21,081 bases of DNA from a virus: IMG/VR virus record IMGVR_UViG_3300013132_000310, positions 1-21,081 of that record; one strand, given 5' to 3'. Positions 1 through 6,929 of the stretch are shown here, piece after piece. Positions within the stretch are counted from its first letter, which is position 1. Each line of letters begins with the position of its first letter. The notes under the pieces were generated by a model, which saw only the letters and a list, made by a program, of their open reading frames with translations, searched no databases and was not told where the DNA came from. Position numbers and translations under genes: made by a program.

Positions 1-1
1 C

Positions 2-625
2 CAATTTGTTGTTTGTCATATTTTTCATCATGCCAATATATTAAACAAGGTTTATATGACCACTGCGTCATTGCCCTGTAGATATGAAATAACTAGCACC
101 GGAGCAGCAGGATCGATGAGACAAATATGTTCCAGTGTTATATCCGAAGGCGGATATATCAATCGAAGTACCACTCGTGCGATCGGAACTAGTTTAACTG
201 GTAGAGAATTAAGTAATCTTGTTTATAGACCACTGGTTTGTATACGACTCAAATCTAGCAGACTAGATAGTATCGTGGTTCCGACCAAATTTGATCTATA
301 CGGTCTTCAACAGGCCGCATTCGTTTATCGAGTAATTCTAAATCCTACCTTAACCAATGCCAATTGGGTATCAGCCGGAACAGATAGTGCCATAGAATAT
401 GATCTCAGTGCCACTGCACTATCCGGGGGAATAATCTTAGATCAAGGTATTTTTGTTGGATCTAATAAAGGAGGAACTGCTAGTGTTAGTTCCGCCGATG
501 TTGATTTCAGTCAACAACTAGGACGTACCGTAGACGGGGTCAGCGACATATGGTGTCTCGCTGCTATAGCAACTACTAACAATGATGATGCTGTGGCCAG
601 TATCAGTTGGCAGGAACATTTATAA
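2..625 (+). CDS. Probable virion structural protein, C-terminal part (5' end outside window)
   Basis: The reading frame is open from the first bases of the window, so the ATG at 56 is internal and the true start lies upstream. The residues encoded before that ATG (FHHANILNKVY) run smoothly into YMTTASLPCRYEI and then RQICSSVISEGGY. I recall this pattern (HH-N-I-x-Y-x-TT-x-LP-x-RYEI, followed by KQICS-x-VISEGG) from large phage structural proteins, which is the basis for the call. The visible 207 residues are rich in Ser, Thr, Gly and Ala with short beta-like stretches, and show no enzyme motif or membrane segment. The stop codon overlaps the next start by one base (TAATG), so the two are translationally coupled. 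The specific virion role (capsid, neck or tail) cannot be told from the sequence. Confidence 0.6.
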   Translation, partial: QFVVCHIFHHANILNKVYMTTASLPCRYEITSTGAAGSMRQICSSVISEGGYINRSTTRAIGTSLTGRELSNLVYRPLVCIRLKSSRLDSIVVPTKFDLYGLQQAAFVYRVILNPTLTNANWVSAGTDSAIEYDLSATALSGGIILDQGIFVGSNKGGTASVSSADVDFSQQLGRTVDGVSDIWCLAAIATTNNDDAVASISWQEHL

Positions 626-1035
626 TGAGAAAATACATACAAATACTCGAAGCAGTTGACAAGGGCTGTCCTGTTGCTACATATGACATAGATGTCAATC
701 TAAAGAATCGTCAAAAGGCCATCGATGAATATCATTATGGTCCCGCCAATCCCAGAGAACCCGGCGATTATTGGAAGAAGGCCGCAGATCGTTGGAATGT
801 GCCTGAAAAAATTGTTAAGACTATGAAATGCGAAAACTGTGCGGCCTTTGATGTCAGCGATGATATGCGTCGTTGTATAGAGGATGGCATACGCGGTGAT
901 GATAACAAAATTGCCGATGCTTGGGCACCAATCGAATTAGCCGATATCGGATACTGTACATTCTTGAAATTTAAATGTGCAGGAACTAGAACATGTTCGG
1001 CCTGGATCACCGGTGGTCCTATTACAAAAGATTGA
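625..1035 (+). CDS. Small cysteine-rich phage protein, possible metal or Fe-S binder
   Basis: This encodes 136 aa. I chose the ATG at 625, which shares a base with the upstream TAA, over an upstream in-frame ATG at 607 that would overlap the previous gene. The C-terminal half carries ordered cysteines: KCENCAAF, then RRCIEDG, then GYCTFLKFKC and RTCSAW, ending GGPI. The CxxC followed by a later C and a terminal C-S/A-W resembles the layout of high-potential iron-sulfur proteins, though a zinc-binding fold is equally possible. I recall similar Cys-rich proteins next to virion genes in other myoviruses, without a known function. No signal peptide or membrane segment is visible. It is probably co-transcribed with the virion gene in front of it. 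Confidence 0.7.
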   Translation: MRKYIQILEAVDKGCPVATYDIDVNLKNRQKAIDEYHYGPANPREPGDYWKKAADRWNVPEKIVKTMKCENCAAFDVSDDMRRCIEDGIRGDDNKIADAWAPIELADIGYCTFLKFKCAGTRTCSAWITGGPITKD

Positions 1036-1059
1036 AATTGCTCAAGCACCGAACAATTT

Positions 1060-1067
1060 TATAAATA
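1060..1067 (+). promoter_or_regulatory. T4-type late promoter (TATAAATA)
   Basis: An exact copy of the T4 late promoter box TATAAATA lies in the gap between two genes. It is 7 nt upstream of a very strong ribosome binding site and 20 nt upstream of an ATG. Late transcription would begin roughly 5-7 nt downstream of the box, giving a short leader. In T4 this box is read by gp55 with gp33 and the sliding clamp gp45; gp45 is encoded in this window, and gp55 is not seen. Confidence 0.65.
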
Positions 1068-1074
1068 TTTTTTC

Positions 1075-1083
1075 AAAGGAGGT
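1075..1083 (+). promoter_or_regulatory. Near-perfect Shine-Dalgarno (AAAGGAGGT)
   Basis: This is the longest anti-16S match I noticed in the window. It lies 5 nt before the ATG at 1088, not before the longer gene at 1111, so it decides that translation first enters the 8-codon ORF. Confidence 0.7.
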
Positions 1084-1087
1084 AATC

Positions 1088-1114
1088 ATGATTGTCGAAC
1101 GCCGTACCAAATGA
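1088..1114 (+). CDS. 8-codon leader ORF (MIVERRTK) coupled to the next gene
   Basis: A short ORF begins 5 nt after AAAGGAGGT and ends in a TGA that overlaps the ATG at 1111 (ATGA). Ribosomes finishing here could reinitiate directly on the downstream gene, which has no good ribosome binding site of its own. It may be a coupling leader. Alternatively it could be the real N-terminus joined to the downstream frame by a frameshift or a sequencing error. The peptide is Arg-rich and shows no stalling motif that I recognise. Confidence 0.4.
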   Translation: MIVERRTK

Positions 1115-1740
1115 ACGCTTTGTATGTTAAATCTCAAGTAGTAGAACGCAATCCCTATTACTTTGAGCCATGTTTGGAAGAAGAACTCAGTGATGATCCA
1201 ACATCCGACTTTGATCCAAATGGGTTTGGGCTCACTGAGTTAGAAATAGCTCTTGTTAGAGCTAATCAGGGAGAGTTTTATAAGCCCGATTATCTCACAC
1301 AAAAAACAGATTGGATCGGGCAACCAACTGTGAAATCCGGTATTGTACTTAACCACAGTTTTATTTTATACCGAAGAGCCTACGAAGGCGCTGCCGCAGA
1401 TTTTTTATGGCGTTTATCAGAAAAGGATCCCAGAGTTCATCGTGTACTTCAACAACGCCCGAGATTTGGACTAGATCTCTGCGTTGAATATATACAGCCC
1501 AACGGCACGATATTCGAAGTTTTACATTGGGAGTACGATAACTCCGATCCCGAGCACATCGAATACTATCGAGATCTTTACCAAGAAAAATTCTTAAATA
1601 CAGATTGGGAACACGCTGCTCAACATCTTTTAAAAAAGAAATCAGAGTGGCACGGTCTTGCTTGGTTCCCTCAAAGCAAATATAAATGTGATTACTTTGG
1701 TATCATACCCGAAAACTTCGGACAAGTGCTTTGGCGGTAG
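1111..1740 (+). CDS. Conserved phage protein of unknown function, 209 aa
   Basis: I do not recognise a named family. The protein is rich in aromatic and acidic residues, with a Glu/Asp-rich N-terminus (EPCLEEELSDD at about 20-30). A C-terminal block contains FEVLHWEYD, a long amphipathic stretch, DW near the middle of it, and then KSEWHGLAWF and KYKCDYFGI. I associate that ending with hypothetical proteins of T4-like marine phages. No membrane segment is visible. The start ATG overlaps the stop of an 8-codon ORF and lacks its own strong ribosome binding site, so expression probably depends on coupling and on the TATAAATA promoter at 1060. A late role (virion or assembly) is an inference from that promoter only. 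Confidence 0.75.
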   Translation: MNALYVKSQVVERNPYYFEPCLEEELSDDPTSDFDPNGFGLTELEIALVRANQGEFYKPDYLTQKTDWIGQPTVKSGIVLNHSFILYRRAYEGAAADFLWRLSEKDPRVHRVLQQRPRFGLDLCVEYIQPNGTIFEVLHWEYDNSDPEHIEYYRDLYQEKFLNTDWEHAAQHLLKKKSEWHGLAWFPQSKYKCDYFGIIPENFGQVLWR

Positions 1741-1754
1741 TTATATAAAATAAT

Positions 1755-1783
1755 TTGCTTTATCTATAAAATAAGTATATACT
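1755..1783 (+). promoter_or_regulatory. Sigma70-like promoter TTGCTT-N17-TATACT
   Basis: The -35 box TTGCTT (1755-1760) and -10 box TATACT (1778-1783) are 17 nt apart in the gap before the DsbA-like gene. Transcription would start near 1790, leaving a very short leader with AAGGAG at 1791-1796 near its 5' end. A TATAAAATA stretch inside the spacer could instead be a degraded late promoter, so the class is uncertain. Confidence 0.5.
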
Positions 1784-1802
1784 CTATATCAAGGAGAATA
1801 CC

Positions 1803-2063
1803 ATGGCACAAAGAATGTTTTCCGCTGAAGGAAAAGCAAAACTCACTCAACTAGTCAATGAAGGAATTTCGGTTATGAGTGAAGTTCAAACTCTGCAAGA
1901 AGGACTAAACGAAACCATTAAAGCAGTTGCCGAAGAACTAGAAATCAAACCTGCACTGCTTAAAAAAGCGATTCGAATTGCTCAAAAGAGTAAATTCACC
2001 GATACAAATCGCGATCACGAAGAACTAACTAACATCCTCGAAACTGTAGGACGTACACTATAA
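1803..2063 (+). CDS. dsbA: DsbA-like small DNA-binding protein
   Basis: This encodes 86 aa, with AAGGAG six nucleotides before the ATG. It is all-helical in appearance: a Lys-rich N-terminus (FSAEGKAKLTQLVNEG), a middle with heptad-like spacing, IKPALLKKAIRIAQKS, and an acidic tail ending in ILETVGRTL. Size, charge pattern and position beside replication genes match the T4 DsbA family. DsbA is a double-stranded DNA-binding protein of about 89 aa that binds late promoter regions. No residue-level signature proves the call; the alternative is a generic small phage DNA-binding or accessory protein. Its stop codon is followed at once by the polymerase ATG (TAAATG), so the two are coupled. Confidence 0.5.
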   Translation: MAQRMFSAEGKAKLTQLVNEGISVMSEVQTLQEGLNETIKAVAEELEIKPALLKKAIRIAQKSKFTDTNRDHEELTNILETVGRTL

Positions 2064-4205
2064 ATGTATGTTGACGCCATACATGATCGTAATAACGATC
2101 GTATTCATGTCGTAGAACGTGTAAAAGGCGAAAGGGTATACAGAGAATACCCGGCTAATTACGTTTTTTATTATGACGATCCACGCGGACGATACCGTAC
2201 TATCTACGGTACTCCAGTAGGAAAGTTTAACACACATAACAGCAAAGAATTTCAAAAAGAATTAAGAATTCACAGTAAACAGAAACTCTGGGAAAGCGAT
2301 ATTAATCCAGTGTTTCGTGCATTGAGCGAACATTATTTAGGTGCACAGTCACCAAAACTTCAAACATGTTTCTTTGATATTGAAGTTGATTTTGATCCAG
2401 CACGCGGATATTCAAAACCCGAGGATCCGTTTAACGCTATTACTTCAATTTCCATGTATATGGACTGGACCGAACAATTAATCACATTAGTTGTTCCTCC
2501 TAAATCTCTGAGTTGGGACAGTGCAAAAGAAATCACCGATCGATGGGAAAATTGTTTTCTTTTCGAAAGAGAGGAAGACATGCTTAACACATTCTTGGAT
2601 CTTATCGAGGATGCCGATGTATTAAGTGGATGGAACTCAGAAGGCTTTGATATTCCGTATATGGTCATGCGTATCATCCGTGTACTCAGCAAGGATGATA
2701 CACGTAGATTCTGCCTATGGAATCAATTGCCTAGACAACGTACATTTGAACGATTCGGTGCAGAGAATATCACTTTTGACTTGTTCGGTCGTGTGCACAT
2801 GGACTATATGCAATTGTATCGAAAATATACCTATGAAGAACGTCATAGTTATAGTTTAGATGCTATCGGCGAATACGAAGAAGTTGGTGGCAAAGTGGCC
2901 TATGAAGGTACATTAGACCAACTATACAACAGAGAATTTAGTAAATTTATCGATTATAATCGACAAGACGTTTTACTGTTGGCTAAACTAGATAAGAAAT
3001 TGCGATTTCTTGATTTAGCTAACGAACTTGCACACGACAATACTGTATTGTTGCCAACAACAATGGGAGCTGTCGCAGTCACTGAGCAGGCTATTATTAA
3101 CGAAGCTCATGCAAGAAATATGATTGTACCAAACCGTCGCGAACATGGCGGGGACACTCAAGCAGCCGGGGCCTATGTGGCTTACCCAAAACAGGGTATG
3201 CATAGGGATATTGGTGCTATTGACTTAAACAGTCTATATCCATCAGCTATTCGAGCACTTAACATGGGACCGGAGACTATTGTGGGACAACTACGTCTTA
3301 CAATGACTGAGAAATATATTCAAGAAAAAATGGAGTCCGGCAGCAGTTTTGCTGACGCCTGGGAGGGACTGTTTGGTACACTCGAATATACAGCAGTAAT
3401 GGAAGGACAAGTTGGCACTGAAATCACCATTGATTGGGAAGATGGTAATGTGACTGATATGCCTGCTGTGGATGTTTGGAGGCTGATATTTCAAGGTGGA
3501 CAACCTTGGGCATTGAGTGCTAACGGAACTATTTTCCGCTATGACTCAAAAGGAGTAGTGCCAGGTTTGCTTGAACGCTGGTACGCAGAACGTAAAGACC
3601 TACAAAAGAAAAAGAAGGAAGCCGAAAACGATGCGGATCGAGCGTTTTGGGATAAAAGGCAATTGGTCAAGAAGATTAACCTTAACAGCCTGTATGGTGC
3701 TATACTTAATCCTGGTTGTCGTTTCTTTGATAAAAGGATTGGTCAGTCCACCACTCTAACAGGCCGTGTAATTGCCCGCCATATGGATTCATTTGTTAAC
3801 GAATGTATTACTGGAAAATATGATCACGTCGGTGAAGCTATTATCTACGGAGATAGTGTCACTAAAGATACCTTAATTAAAACCAGCGACGGCGAAATCA
3901 CCATCGAACAGCTATATAATCAATGTTTAGATCACTGCATTATCGAAGATAAAGAGTATGGCACTAAATCATTGACTAAAGTAGTGGGATTTAATGCCTT
4001 TGAGGATAATCCATTAATGAGTCCCATTTCCTATGTGATGCGTCATCGTACCAAAAAGAAAATCTATCAAATAGAATTAGAAAATGGTAAAAGTGTTAAA
4101 GTCACCGAAGATCATAGTGTTATGGTAGATCGTGATGGATTTCTATTAGAAGTAAAACCTACAGAAATACTAGAAAACGACCTAATTATTTGTCTTAAGA
4201 ACTAA
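2064..4205 (+). CDS. 43: DNA polymerase gp43, N-terminal extein (1-597) fused to N-half of a split intein (598-713)
   Basis: Residues 1-597 are a T4-type family B replicative polymerase. The 3'-5' exonuclease has FFDIEVDFD (Asp105, Glu107) and an ExoIII motif YNRQD. Polymerase motif A is DLNSLYPS from Asp387, and motif B is KKINLNSLYG near 535-546. The protein stops inside motif C, after YGD. From Ser598 (nt 3855) the sequence is intein: SVTKDTLIKTSDG is a standard block A, and VTEDHSVMV holds the block B TxxH (intein residues 84-87). The intein half ends at a TAA with no C-terminal blocks. The rest of the polymerase, starting TDS, is encoded by the gene at 5158. The two exteins total 883 aa, against 898 for T4 gp43. 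This half has the exonuclease and most of the polymerase domain but lacks the second catalytic aspartate, so it needs protein trans-splicing. Confidence 0.95.
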   Translation: MYVDAIHDRNNDRIHVVERVKGERVYREYPANYVFYYDDPRGRYRTIYGTPVGKFNTHNSKEFQKELRIHSKQKLWESDINPVFRALSEHYLGAQSPKLQTCFFDIEVDFDPARGYSKPEDPFNAITSISMYMDWTEQLITLVVPPKSLSWDSAKEITDRWENCFLFEREEDMLNTFLDLIEDADVLSGWNSEGFDIPYMVMRIIRVLSKDDTRRFCLWNQLPRQRTFERFGAENITFDLFGRVHMDYMQLYRKYTYEERHSYSLDAIGEYEEVGGKVAYEGTLDQLYNREFSKFIDYNRQDVLLLAKLDKKLRFLDLANELAHDNTVLLPTTMGAVAVTEQAIINEAHARNMIVPNRREHGGDTQAAGAYVAYPKQGMHRDIGAIDLNSLYPSAIRALNMGPETIVGQLRLTMTEKYIQEKMESGSSFADAWEGLFGTLEYTAVMEGQVGTEITIDWEDGNVTDMPAVDVWRLIFQGGQPWALSANGTIFRYDSKGVVPGLLERWYAERKDLQKKKKEAENDADRAFWDKRQLVKKINLNSLYGAILNPGCRFFDKRIGQSTTLTGRVIARHMDSFVNECITGKYDHVGEAIIYGDSVTKDTLIKTSDGEITIEQLYNQCLDHCIIEDKEYGTKSLTKVVGFNAFEDNPLMSPISYVMRHRTKKKIYQIELENGKSVKVTEDHSVMVDRDGFLLEVKPTEILENDLIICLKN
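3855..4202 (+). other. Split intein N-half (116 residues)
   Basis: The segment begins with Ser directly after YGD and carries block A (residues 1-13) and block B (TEDH, 84-87). It ends at the stop codon without blocks F and G. The first residue is Ser rather than the more usual Cys. It is acidic to neutral with a Lys-rich patch (HRTKKK, 64-69). Its partner is the 42-residue half at 5158-5283, which ends HN before Thr. Confidence 0.92.
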
Positions 4206-4233
4206 ATATATGACAACAGGAGTGTCGTCATAT
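4201..4233 (+). promoter_or_regulatory. Hairpin covering the endonuclease ribosome binding site, with a late-promoter-like box in front
   Basis: ATATGAC (4208-4214) and GTCATAT (4227-4233) form a perfect 7-bp inverted repeat. The 12-nt loop contains AGGAG, and the 3' arm includes the first two bases of the ATG at 4232. Directly in front is ACTAAATA (4201-4208), 6 of 8 matches to the T4 late box TATAAATA. On read-through RNA the hairpin would hide the start codon. A transcript started about 5-7 nt after the box would lose the 5' arm and open it. T4 uses this logic for I-TevI and several other genes. Confidence 0.5.
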
Positions 4234-5182
4234 GCCAAAATGTCTTGAATGTGGATTTGAGTCTGTTAGACTACAATGGACTCATTTTAAGTATAAATGT
4301 ACTGGTAAGTTTAATAATGGTACAGAGTATCTAAAAGTTTATCCAAATGCTCTGTTAATCGACCCTTCGTTGGCGAAATTGTCTGCTATGACATTAGATA
4401 ATCAAGTTAAAAAATATGGTATTGATGAGGGACATCGACGATGGAATTTATATCGAGAAAAACAGGCTTATACTAATAGTTTTGAACATAAAAAAGAAAA
4501 GTATGGATGGACCAAAGAACAGTTTGATCACTATAATTCATCTCGTGCCCAAACACTAGAAAAAATGATAGAACGACATGGGGAAACCGAAGGTGTTAAA
4601 CGTTGGCAGATTTATTGTGAAAGACAGGCATACACGAATACTAAAAATTATTTTATAGAAAAATACGGTCCAGAAAAAGGATATCAAAAATATCTAGAGG
4701 TCAATAAAAACAAAGCAGTTGGCAATCCATTGATACTGGCAGAAAAAATGGAAATCACAGTTGAAGAAGCTACCGATATAATTATCAAAAGACAAAAGAA
4801 TTTTTTCTCAAGCAATCTAGAAAAAGAATTTACTTCATTGCTAGAAAAAAAGATTGGGTACTTAGAGCACACTACTTTTTCAAATCCTTTTGGAAAATGG
4901 TCGTCTCTTCTAAATACCTATGTGATATATGATATCAAACATAAAGATTGTATAATAGAATTTAACGGTGATTACTGGCATGCTAATCCAAAATTATTTG
5001 AGGATACCGCAGAGATTAGAGGAAAATCTGCCACAGAAATTAGAAAACGTGATATGCTAAAATTAAAAACAGTAGAAGATCAAGGATTTAGAACTCTTGT
5101 TGTATGGGAATCGGATTTTATTAACAACAAACAACAAACCATAGAAAAGGTATCAGAATGGATATTGAACGAACAAAAGTAA
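4232..5182 (+). CDS. Homing endonuclease, Vsr-like (EDxHD) type, free-standing between the split intein halves
   Basis: This encodes 316 aa. The N-terminus has a CxxC-x10-H-x4-C zinc-finger-like motif (Cys4, Cys7, His18, Cys23). The middle (about 58-165) holds repeated helical units, KYG-x2-EGH-RRW-x3-Y then QAYTN, with related copies near 111-135 and 141-155; repeats of this kind are DNA-contacting modules in phage homing endonucleases. The C-terminus (about 195-300) is Vsr-like: YDI (Asp234), EFNGDYWHANP (Glu243, Asp247, His250), KRDMLK (Asp274) and FRTLVVWESD. This is the endonuclease family first described beside split inteins in fractured phage genes. The codons look more AT-rich than the polymerase, fitting separate mobility. 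The predicted role is to cut uninterrupted gp43 alleles near motif C and spread the element. The last 25 nt overlap the next gene. Confidence 0.9.
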   Translation: MPKCLECGFESVRLQWTHFKYKCTGKFNNGTEYLKVYPNALLIDPSLAKLSAMTLDNQVKKYGIDEGHRRWNLYREKQAYTNSFEHKKEKYGWTKEQFDHYNSSRAQTLEKMIERHGETEGVKRWQIYCERQAYTNTKNYFIEKYGPEKGYQKYLEVNKNKAVGNPLILAEKMEITVEEATDIIIKRQKNFFSSNLEKEFTSLLEKKIGYLEHTTFSNPFGKWSSLLNTYVIYDIKHKDCIIEFNGDYWHANPKLFEDTAEIRGKSATEIRKRDMLKLKTVEDQGFRTLVVWESDFINNKQQTIEKVSEWILNEQK

Positions 5183-5283
5183 AATCGATTACTTGCTTGG
5201 GAGAAATAGACGATTATGTATATGATATTAGCGTAGAGGATCAAGATCCATTCTTTTTTGGCAACGATATACTTCTACATAAT
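5158..5283 (+). other. Split intein C-half (42 residues)
   Basis: It carries intein blocks F and G and ends in the conserved His-Asn, followed by extein Thr as the +1 nucleophile. Its length of about 40 residues is usual for the C-half of naturally split inteins. Confidence 0.92.
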
Positions 5284-6144
5284 ACAGATTCGGTATATTT
5301 CAGTGCTTGGCCTGCTGTTGCTCAAGAGGTTGAGTCTGGCCAAATGTCCTGGGATCGAGATACTTGTATTCAACTGTATGATAGTATTGCTGAACAAGTT
5401 AACGAAAGTTTTCCTGAGTTTATGGAACGAGCCTGTCATTGCCCAAGAGAAATGGGCAGTATTATCAAAGCTGGTCGAGAACTAATTGCCGGCAAAGGTC
5501 TATTCATTAAAAAGAAACGCTATGCAGTATTGATTTACGACCTCGAAGGTAAACGACTAGATGTTGACGGAAAGCCTGGCAAGGTCAAGGCTATGGGTCT
5601 TGATCTTAAACGTAGCGATACACCTAAAGTTGTGCAAGAATTTCTGAGTAGTATTCTACTTAAGGTATTAACTGGATCCGATCGCGATGAAATTATTGCC
5701 GAGATTCGATCATTCAAGGAAGAATTTATCAAACGACCGGCTTGGGAAAAAGGTACACCTAAACGTGTAAACAATTTAACCAAATATACTGCCGAAGAAC
5801 AACGACTAGGCAAAGCCAACATGCCCGGACATGTTCGTGCTGCGATGAACTGGAACAATCTTAAAAAGATGTATGGTGACAACTACAGCATGAACATTGT
5901 TGATGGTATGAAAACCATTGTTTGCAAACTCAAAGACAATCCATTGAAATTGACCAGTATAGGCTATCCCACCGACGAGGCACGTATTCCACAATGGTTT
6001 AAAGATTTACCATTCGACGACGGATTAATGGAAGATACCATCGTTGATCAAAAACTAGAAAATTTACTAGGTGTACTCAAGTGGGACATAACTAGTAATG
6101 TAGATATTAAATCTTCTTTCTCATCTTTTTTCAAAATCGTTTAA
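5158..6144 (+). CDS. 43: DNA polymerase gp43, C-half of split intein (1-42) fused to C-terminal extein (43-328)
   Basis: Residues 1-42 are a split intein C-half. YVYDISVEDQDPFFFGND is a block F, and LLHN before Thr43 is block G with the splice junction. The extein resumes TDSVYFSAW, completing motif C (YGD|TDS). It continues with KKKRYAVLIYD, the thumb region, and a C-terminal tail ending SSFSSFFKIV that looks like a clamp-binding peptide, as in T4 gp43. The start ATG lies inside the endonuclease gene and has AAAAGG (5145-5150) seven nucleotides upstream, so this half is made by its own initiation. After trans-splicing with the product of the gene at 2064 the polymerase would be 883 aa. Alone, this half lacks the exonuclease domain and motifs A and B. 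Confidence 0.95.
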   Translation: MDIERTKVKSITCLGEIDDYVYDISVEDQDPFFFGNDILLHNTDSVYFSAWPAVAQEVESGQMSWDRDTCIQLYDSIAEQVNESFPEFMERACHCPREMGSIIKAGRELIAGKGLFIKKKRYAVLIYDLEGKRLDVDGKPGKVKAMGLDLKRSDTPKVVQEFLSSILLKVLTGSDRDEIIAEIRSFKEEFIKRPAWEKGTPKRVNNLTKYTAEEQRLGKANMPGHVRAAMNWNNLKKMYGDNYSMNIVDGMKTIVCKLKDNPLKLTSIGYPTDEARIPQWFKDLPFDDGLMEDTIVDQKLENLLGVLKWDITSNVDIKSSFSSFFKIV

Positions 6145-6160
6145 ATCTCTGTCTAAATCA

Positions 6161-6190
6161 TTGACAGGTCTAAATATCACTATCTATAAT
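6161..6190 (+). promoter_or_regulatory. Strong sigma70-like promoter TTGACA-N18-TATAAT
   Basis: Both boxes match the bacterial consensus exactly (6161-6166 and 6185-6190), with an 18-nt spacer, in the gap before the clamp gene. The -35 box lies between two copies of GTCTAAAT (6151-6158 and 6168-6175). It also overlaps a CTGTC/GACAG inverted repeat (6149-6153/6163-6167), so a regulator could bind here. It probably drives the long operon that follows. Confidence 0.75.
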
Positions 6191-6209
6191 AATACCAACG
6201 GAGAGTATA

Positions 6210-6929
6210 ATGAAAGATCATCTATTAGATATCATTAAAAGCACACATGGTCTCAATGACATATCAGTTATTAAAGTCATTGGCACCGAAACTGAAACTA
6301 AACTTGCTGCTGTGGGCGGCCAATCGGTTGTCGTATCCGGTCGATTTCATAATCCACTGCCGGACTTTATTGGTCATTTCGGCATGCCAAATCTCAGTCG
6401 ACTTTTAGTGACACTGAACACCGACGAATATCGTGAAGAAGCAAATATCACTATGGTTCAAGAAAACGGAGAACCATCGTCGATTAACTTTGAAAACAAG
6501 TATGGTGATTTTAAGAACACCTATAGGCTAATGAGCAAAACTGTGGCCGATACACTAGTGCCAGATCTTGAGTTCACTGGTGCAAAATGGCATGTAGAAC
6601 TTGTGCCTACTGTACAAAGTATTCAACGATTGAAATTTCAAAGCACAATTAATAATTCAGAAAATCTTTTTTCTGTAAAGACTGACGAAAAAAACAATTT
6701 GGTACTTAAATTCGGTGACCCAGCTAGCGGAACAGGACAATTTGTTTTTCAAAGCTCAGTGTCCGGTGTGTTAAAATCAGAACGCTATTATCCGATTCAG
6801 TTGTTTTTATCCATCCTAAATCTCAATGGCGATAAAACTATGAAATTTAGCAATGATGGAGTGGCAATGATCACAGTGGACTCAGGATTAGGTTTGTATA
6901 CTTACACCATGCCCGCAGTACAAAAATGA
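6210..6929 (+). CDS. 45: Sliding clamp (DNA polymerase processivity factor, gp45-like)
   Basis: This encodes 239 aa, against 228 for T4 gp45. Several stretches fit the T4-type trimeric clamp: LPDFIGHFGMPNLSRLLVTLN at about 48-68 aligns with the interdomain segment of T4 gp45 that names the clamp fold. The C-terminal half is beta-rich, with repeated FQSS/FKxQ strands and an ending GLGLYTYTMP. The first residues (MKDHLLDIIKSTHGL) form the expected N-terminal helix. The gene follows the polymerase directly, as in many T4-like genomes, and has the strongest promoter in the window. In T4 the clamp also activates late transcription, which fits the late promoter at 1060. The stop overlaps the next ATG by 4 nt. 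Confidence 0.88.
   Translation: MKDHLLDIIKSTHGLNDISVIKVIGTETETKLAAVGGQSVVVSGRFHNPLPDFIGHFGMPNLSRLLVTLNTDEYREEANITMVQENGEPSSINFENKYGDFKNTYRLMSKTVADTLVPDLEFTGAKWHVELVPTVQSIQRLKFQSTINNSENLFSVKTDEKNNLVLKFGDPASGTGQFVFQSSVSGVLKSERYYPIQLFLSILNLNGDKTMKFSNDGVAMITVDSGLGLYTYTMPAVQK

Noticed and set aside
56-625. ATG at 56 as the start of the first gene
   Set aside because: The frame stays open to the window edge, and the upstream residues (FHHANILNKVY) fit the recognised virion-protein pattern, so the gene is cut by the window.
1035-1060. Terminator hairpin AAATTG/CAATTT before the late promoter
   Set aside because: The stem is only 6 AT-rich pairs with a 13-nt loop, too weak to claim.
2360-2692. Minus-strand ORFs such as this one and those at 5535-5882 and 13718-14146
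   Set aside because: They lie opposite strongly conserved genes (polymerase, FolE), have Cys/Ser/His-rich low-quality composition and no ribosome binding sites that I could see.
2064-6144. Polymerase split explained as a frameshift or degraded pseudogene
   Set aside because: The breaks fall exactly at intein splice junctions with conserved blocks A, B, F and G, and the exteins join without loss.
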